Below, in pieces: positions 57,201 to 64,000 of a stretch of 64,000 bases of DNA. Origin of the DNA: Letharia columbiana (Eukaryota > Ascomycota > Lecanoromycetes > Lecanorales > Parmeliaceae); assembly GCF_014066305.1 (NCBI RefSeq), contig NW_023501036.1, forward strand, positions 1,127,501 to 1,191,500. The letters run 5' to 3'. How positions within the stretch are numbered: position 1 is the stretch's first letter; every line of letters begins with the position of its first letter. The notes beneath the pieces were generated by a model. That model had not been told where the DNA came from and made no database searches. It saw nothing but the letters and a program-made list of their open reading frames with translations. A program made the position numbers and the translations under genes.

Positions 57201-59615
57201 ATAAAGATTAACGAAGTAGAGTATATAATATATATTTATATAATAGTATTTATTAAAGATATAAAGTAATAGATATAGAATATAGAATTTAGCTCTTCGC
57301 TAATAAATCGAGATTATATAAAATATTTAATCTCTAAAAAGTATAAATTAGATTTAATATTTAATATTAGACTTAATAAACGCTTTTATTAAAGAATTTT
57401 ATATAAGAGATTAAAAGCGAAATCGTTATCTAACTCTATTAACTACTTAAAAATATTAAAAATAAATTTAAAATAGATTTCTCTTATTAAAATCTTATTT
57501 TCTTTAGATTTTATTTAAAGTAATTTAATTAATATAGTATATTCGAAGTTCACTAATATAGTAAAGTAAGCTTAGTAAGTTTTAATTAAGATTATTTTTA
57601 TAGTAGAAAACGTTAAAGCTTATATAATTAAACTTCGCTATTTTTTTTTTCTATTAGATTAAAATAGATTATAATCTTCTACTTATTATCTATAAAGCTA
57701 TTAAATATAGAAATATATAAGAGTCTCTATTATTATACCGCTGCTTTTAAAAATATAATTATATTTAAAATAGATAATATCGCTCTTTTTAAAGATTATA
57801 AAAAGTATTATTTCTTTAAGTTTAGAGTATAATACTATAAATTTTATTATATAATATTACGCTTATATAATAAAGAGTAATATTATTATTTTAATTTATA
57901 ATATAATTAGCGAAGATAGAGATAATATAGCTACCCTATTATATTAATTAAGAAAATTATTTTAAAAACTATTTTAATATATCGCTCTCGCTATATTATC
58001 GAAGTTTAAATATAAAAAGAGATCTATTTTATCTAAAAATATAACGTTAATAAAATCTTAATAAGAATTTAACGATAAATTAGATATTTTTAATATATTC
58101 GAGAATCGTAAGATATAGAAGATAAGGCGCTCGAAATATAAAGACTTTATAGAGTTTTTTACTATAGAAAAAACGTTATTAAAGAAAATAATAGCGTTTT
58201 AAACTTTTATAGATAGATTAAATATTTATATTAAATTATATTTTATTAAAGTAATATAAGAGTATATAACTTCGAATAATTTAGTAATCTTCTCTAAAGA
58301 AGATAAACATCGATAAGAGATTATTTTAATAATTATTATTATACTCCGCTAACTTAAATATCTAGAGACTTTAAGATATCTATTCTATATATAAACTATC
58401 GCGATATTATTAAGATATTATTATTTAAAAAAATATCTATTAAACGCTTCGCTTTATACTTATTAACTTAATATAATATTTTAAACTAAGATTAATAATA
58501 GAGCTATAGAGAATCTATACTTAATATTTAATACTACTTAAACGATTACTATTATTCTCTAAAAGAGAGTAGAAGAATATAGAAAGCGAGTTAAAACTAA
58601 TTATTTTAGAGAATAAATTATATAAAAAGTCTACTATCTTAAACTATTTTAATAAAAAATTTATTAGAGAATTAAATTAGTCTCTCTAGTCTATCGATCT
58701 TAAATATAATAATCTATTTACTCTAATATTATAATAAATATATTAAATTAACTATAATAAATTAAATATAATTTTTTTCTATAATACTAAATTATAATAA
58801 TATTAAAAGTTAAGCTTTATAAATAGATATATTCTATTTCTTTTTAAATTTATTATATTAAGATATTAACTACGCTAAAGATAAGATTAGAATAAAATTA
58901 GAATATTAATTACTAAGATATAGAAAATTTAAATATTAAATTATATTTAAAGTTAATAATTCTATTACTATTAGAGCGAAAAGGCTTACTCGCTTAAATA
59001 AAGTATTTTTATATTAGCTTTCATGTAAATAAATTAGAATATTTACGCGTATTACTATAATAAAGAACTTTTATATCTCTTAGATTAATTCTATTCTAGG
59101 CGTTTTCTATCTTAAACTATCTATAATTATAAATATTATAAAACTTTCTAATATTAAAAATAAAAAGTATTATATTATATATATTAAACGTATAAAGTAA
59201 CTTAATAAAACCCGGCGATTAATCCGCGAAAGAATTATTTTACTTTTAAGCTAGAATTATAATATTTAATTTATATAGAATAAAGATAATTTATTTTAAA
59301 GGTTTTTATCTCGATAATAAAGAATATATTTACTTAAGCTATAAAATAATGAAACTTATAGATACTTACTAAATAAACGCTCTCTATAGAAAATTCCGCT
59401 ATATTTTCCGCACTTTAAAATTATTTATCTCGATATTAGATTATTAAATATAAGATATAAATTATATAATATGCGAAATATAATATTTAAATATAGATAT
59501 TAAGACTTAAAGTATAGGTTACTAAATCTCTAACTTAAAAACTACTACGAACTTAGCATCTACAAATCTAAAAAGTTTCTTTCCGCACGATTTCCGCCGA
59601 GTCTACACTATAAGC
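54290..59615 (+). mobile_element. Candidate extent of a Plavaka/CMC-like DNA transposon
   Basis: Possible inverted ends flank the transposase remnant: TAGACTTAGGCGGA near 54,298 and, on the other strand, TAGACTCGGCGGA near 59,600. The match is short and no target duplication was established, so the limits are tentative. The 3' segment 59,540-59,620 is less mutated (TTTCTTTCCGCACGATTTCC), like other terminal patches in this window. Confidence 0.35.
55850..58500 (+). pseudogene. Plavaka-like (CMC/CACTA group) transposase remnant
   Basis: Plus-strand reading through stops. FELYRNIYKLILKIYIIIT then RERRRVNILLLTLRPYKSEF (about 57,010-57,140) resembles the N-FRERRRANVFPLTLGPHGSNF block of fungal Plavaka-type transposases. 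FNIRLNKRFYQRILY and a downstream LDFIQSNPINI-HSEF segment resemble the GRFHHQT and ALDII-TRPGDPAHSE blocks. LRYFFFLLDQNRL.SSTYYL.SY resembles FPFPPGWARLQSPTHHL-SY. KTFIDRLNIYIKLYFIKVIQEYITSN then EDKHR (to 58,313) resembles DRPNVHIGLHY..VM.EYG with GEDKHR. Several blocks in the right order support the family; all frames are broken by RIP-type stops. Confidence 0.6.
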
Positions 59616-62600
59616 ACAATTTAGTATAATTTAATCTATTAAATAAACTTTACCTATATCTAACTCTTTTTATTAATTTAATAACTAAATATAATAAACT
59701 TCGTATTTAGTAAATTAAGATAATATTTATTTAAGTTAACTAGATTTTAAAATAATTATAAACTCTTAATTTAATAATATATATTTAAAAATTCGAGGGA
59801 TTATATATAAGATAGGTTTTTTAAATTATTTAAAATAAATAATATTATTAGTAATAATAATATTTATTAAAAATTTAATCTAACTAATTAAATATATATT
59901 AGAGAGATTTTCGAGATTATTTAAATTAAATAGTATTATTAATTATAATAATATTTATAAAAATTTTAGATTAATTAATCTCGCTAGTAATATTAATATT
60001 TATAATATATTTAAATTAAATAATACTATTAATTATAATAATATTTTTAGAATATTTAATTTAAATTAAATTTAATATCTCTAAATATCTAGTAAAAATT
60101 ATCGATTTAAGATTTATCGCGATATTTTATTATAATATTAATAATATTTATAATCTCTAAAATATAGATTTTTAAATAATTAAAATTTTAAGCGTTATAG
60201 CGATATTTAATTCTTTATTAATTCTTATTTAATTCGCCTAGTAAATAAAGAGATTAACCCTCTCTATTCTATTTACTACACTATATATTCTTTATATTTT
60301 TTCTCTTTATTTAATATAACTTTATTAATCTATAAATATTTATTTTTTTTATAAATTGTTTTTTCTCTTATCTACTATAGTGAAGTTATAAACGATATAT
60401 TAAAGTTTAATCTTTTTTATCTATTCTCTCTACTTATTAAGATATAAAATATTTATACTTCAAGTTTAGAGAGATTTAAATCTTAATTATTATTTATTAA
60501 ATCGATTTTTTTTTATTTAATTATTTTATATATCGATTATTTCTTAATAGCTTATAAGATTTTTTTATTATCTTTAATTAGACTTAAATCTAATCTCTTA
60601 AATAGTTTAATATTAATAGACCTTAATATAACTTCTCTTAAAATACTTATAAAGCCCGATTTCTTAATAATATTATTTAGCGAATTTTTATATAAGTTAT
60701 TTAATTTAGAAAATCTCTATATCTTTCTTATTAATTTAAAATATATCTCTAAAATATATTATCGTAATATATAATATATAATAAGCTTTTTTTATTATTC
60801 TATATCTCTTTAGAACTTCTTAATATACTTATATATTTCTAAAAAGTATTATAATTATATAAATAGTGAAATAATAATAAAGAGCTTATCTTCGATTTTC
60901 TTATTATTCTATTTTTTAATATAAAAATATCTAAAATTATAATTCTTTAGATTATAATAAAGGGCGATTATTATAAAAATTATAATATTATTAAATAAAA
61001 ATAATTAAAGATACTTACTTCTTTATCTAAATTCGAGAAATATTCTTTTACTATAAAAGAAAATTTTATATAATAATATAACTATTAATTAAGATAAAAA
61101 GTATCTCTTATTTTAGAGACTATTAGCTAAAAAAATTAATCGATTTAAATTTTATAAAATATATTATATTCTATTTATTTTATAGATCTTAGCGTATAAA
61201 TTAAAGATCGACTAATAAATCGCTAATTATTATTTTTATATTTTTAAGTAATAATATTATATAAGCCTTAAGATAAGATTAAATAATATTCTAAATTTTC
61301 TTTATTAAAGTTAAACGAAAATCGTCTATATAATTAAAAAGCTATATTCTTATTAGAAAGAGTTTAAAGTATTAATAATAATAATTAATTAAGAGTATTA
61401 ATATCTTTTTTACCTCGAAATATATAGATTAATTATCGATACTTTATATAGATCGAGTACTCTTATAAAGTTATTATCTCTAATTTTTTTATATTTTAAT
61501 TATTACTTAATTAAGCGCGTTAATATAATATTTTAATTAGAAACTTAGCTCTTAAAAATTTAAATATTTAAAATCTTTATTAATTATAATTATTATAAAT
61601 AAAATAATTTTTATTATCTCGAATATATTAAGATACTCTTTCTTAATATTATAATCGCGCTTTTTTTATTATATTAAATTATTCTAAAGCGTAATCTAAT
61701 AATTATTTTTATTTAAATTATCTTATAAAGTATAATTTATATATCTTTCTTTATTCTAATTTATTGACGATATATAATTTAATATTATTAAAAACGCTAA
61801 TGAAGCTTTAAATTTTTTTATTTTATTTAATAGATATATCGGCGAAGAGCTTAAATAAGCTATATATTAATAATATAATTTTAATATAATAGTATTTAAT
61901 AACTCTATTTAATATAATATTTTTTAATATTAAATTATTTATAGCGATTTAGTTATTATTCTACTATATTTAAAATATATACTTATTCTTATATTAAAGT
62001 TTTATATAAAATATTTTAACTTTATTATTATAAAGATAACTTCTCTTAATAAGTTATTTTCTATTTTAATTTAGTATATATTTATTAATCTAGATATTTA
62101 ATTATATAGTATATTCTTATTTTACTTTATTAATTCTAATTCTTTATCGCTAATAAGAGTTATTTTAAATTCTATAATTTATATTAGCTAGTTTATATTA
62201 ATATTATTTAATTTTAAAATTAATTAATTAATAATTAATATTATTATTCTTTATTCTAGATTTAATAATTTTAATACTTAATCGAGATTTAGATAAAAGT
62301 CTTTCTATCGCTTTCTATTAAGATATTAACTTAATAAAAGATATAGATTAAATAAGAATATATCGAATTTACGACCTTCGCCTTTATCTTTAATTTTAAA
62401 AAAGAATCTTTTCTAATATCTATAATAATATATAAAACTAAGAGAATACTATTAATATTAAAAAGAGCTTCGTTATATATAATAATTATAATTATTAATA
62501 ATTTCTTTATCTTCTCTAAATTAATAAAGTTATTTAAAAATTTATTATTATTATAATTAGATACTATATATATACTTTTCTTAAATTTATATATTCTATA

Positions 62601-64000
62601 ATATTTAGATAATCTAAAATCTATCTATTTATATTCTTTAATATATCTTTTTCTCTTATTAATTTTCTTTATTTTACTCGCTTTTTATTAATATATAATT
62701 AATAATATCTTCGCGAATAAATAAATTATAATTTATATTTTTTATTTTCTTAATTTTCTTCTCTCTTCTAGCGTTTTTAGCTCTCTTTATCGCTATTCTC
62801 TTTTTTATATTCTACTCTAAAGTTTTTATAATCTCTATAATCTAGATATAGTAAACTTATTTAATAAAATATAAAATATTATAAATCTTCTATTATTATT
62901 AAAAGTTAGAATAAAATTAATATTAAATATTAAAAATAATAATAAATAAAATATAAAAGTAAATATATTTAAATAGATAAAAAAATAAAAGAATAAAGAA
63001 AAGTTATTAATTTAAAAAGAGAGATTATTAATTAGCGCGTTTTTAACTTATTTAAATTAAAGCGCGTTAAATTTTTATTTAAATTCGACTATCTATTTAA
63101 CTTAAATATTTTATTTAAACTAAATAATATTTTTACTAATAATCTCTATTCGAATTAGATAAATTTTCTATTAATAATTAACGTTAAGTTAATTATTATT
63201 TATTATTAAATATTATTACTCTAATTACACTTTTCTATTTACTTCTTTATTCTTAAATATTTTTCTATAAATAATATCTATTTTAGTATATATAATTATA
63301 GATTTTCTAATATAAATACTTATTAATAATAATTACTTTAATATATTAATAATATATTTTATTTTCTAAATAGCGCTATATATAAAGCTATAATTTATAT
63401 AATTATTAATAATAATACTATTATAAACTTTATAACTATTAAAAATAATATATAATTCTTTTTAACGATTTAAAGCTATTTTATATATAATAATATATTT
63501 TTATTATAATTAATATCGTTTTTTATAATCTCTATTAATAGAATATAAAGATTAAATATTAGCTTTAACGCTTTTTATATTACCTCTCTCTATTTAATAA
63601 AGATTATATATTTTTTTTAATCGAAGTCTACTAGAATATAGTCTATAAAGAAAATTTATATTAATAAATTTTCTAGAAATTATTTAAATTTAATATTATT
63701 AAATAACGCGAGACGCTAGCTATATTAAAAATAAAGATTTTATATTATATAAAATATAAGAAGATATTTAAAGAAAGTAGAGATTATAGATTATTTTAAT
63801 AAGATAAATTCTTTATATTATAGAATTTCTCGAAATTAATTAAATTTTAAAAAATATAATAATTATAATATAAATATCTAATTATTTCTTATATATATAT
63901 ATACTATAACTCTAAATCCTTTTTATTAATAATAAGAATAATCAATTTAAACTATTATATCGCTTTATATATTTCTCTTAATATCTTTATTATCTTTTTT
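59616..64000. other. AT-rich RIP-mutated sequence, transposon-derived but unassigned
   Basis: Isolated CG words and a Glu/Arg/Lys-rich minus-strand stretch near 62,750-62,850 (read as E-RRKLRK-like) hint at a decayed transposase or gag, but no family is secure. The window ends inside it. Confidence 0.4.
59820..60058 (+). repeat. ~93-bp degenerate tandem repeat
   Basis: Three units share TTTAAATTAAATAATA and ATTAATTATAATAATATTTA (starts near 59,820, 59,916 and 60,009, the last partial). The interleaved parts contain AATTTAATCTAACTAATTAA or its variant. Confidence 0.6.

Noticed and set aside
61740..61800. LFIDD-like RT motif (TTTATTGACGATATA) on the plus strand
   Set aside because: Flanking residues do not continue as a reverse transcriptase in any frame; a five-residue match in AT-rich DNA is not evidence.

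Overview
This window looks like nuclear DNA of a filamentous ascomycete (Pezizomycotina) that performs repeat-induced point mutation (RIP). One ~5.3 kb island of ordinary base composition (about 2,520-7,843) carries intron-containing nuclear genes with introns of 47-63 nt. Almost everything else is extremely AT-rich, with CA and TG dinucleotides nearly absent while CG persists, and stops in every frame. That is what C-to-T mutation at CpA on both strands leaves behind. The species cannot be named from the sequence alone.

Gene island. It holds two mitochondrial translation genes on the + strand: a uS10m (Rsm10-type) small-subunit ribosomal protein gene and a five-exon mitochondrial tryptophanyl-tRNA synthetase (MSW1-type), which looks intact. 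The uS10m locus is split across a ~0.8 kb tandem duplication (3350-4146 and 4145-4948). The upstream copy has the N-terminus but a frameshifted C-terminus; the downstream copy has an intact C-terminus but no start. The upstream copy differs from the downstream one by seven 1-base deletions and one substitution, which looks more like unpolished sequence or misassembly than evolution. The 3' third of the island (6,482-7,843) has no gene I can recognise.

Transposon graveyard. Once stop codons are read through, several degraded elements can be identified. (1) 8,328-15,333: minus-strand Ty3/gypsy chromovirus with 123-bp LTRs. (2) 16,764-17,653 and 27,165-28,076: two complete miniature LTR elements (TRIM-like), each with perfect 5-bp target duplications and a primer site matching the anticodon half of initiator tRNA-Met. 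(3) 17,659-18,430: 3' end of another chromovirus. (4) about 19,100-28,340: plus-strand Ty3/gypsy, interrupted by an inverted-repeat element (24,962-25,972) and by the second TRIM. (5) 30,924-45,260: plus-strand chromovirus with 178-bp LTRs and a GTAAA target duplication, itself split by a minus-strand Ty1/copia element (35,778-43,619). (6) about 55,850-58,500: a Plavaka/CMC-like DNA transposase remnant.

Two further interspersed families recur. Family A is at 1-412, 797-1251, 2112-2465, 15,482-16,490, 37,013-37,424 and 47,468-49,240. Family B is at 413-759 and 51,012-51,346. One family A copy carries a 130-bp solo LTR. Several patches escaped RIP (15,300-15,430, 16,900-17,330, 25,040-25,980, 45,980-46,500, 51,010-51,170) and serve as unmutated references for their decayed relatives. 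I saw no convincing tRNA, rRNA, CRISPR or bacterial-type operon, and no clear new functional system. The most unusual items are the essential gene pair inside the RIP desert with its suspicious duplication, the structured TRIM family, and the inverted-repeat element carrying pieces of a neighbouring retroelement.
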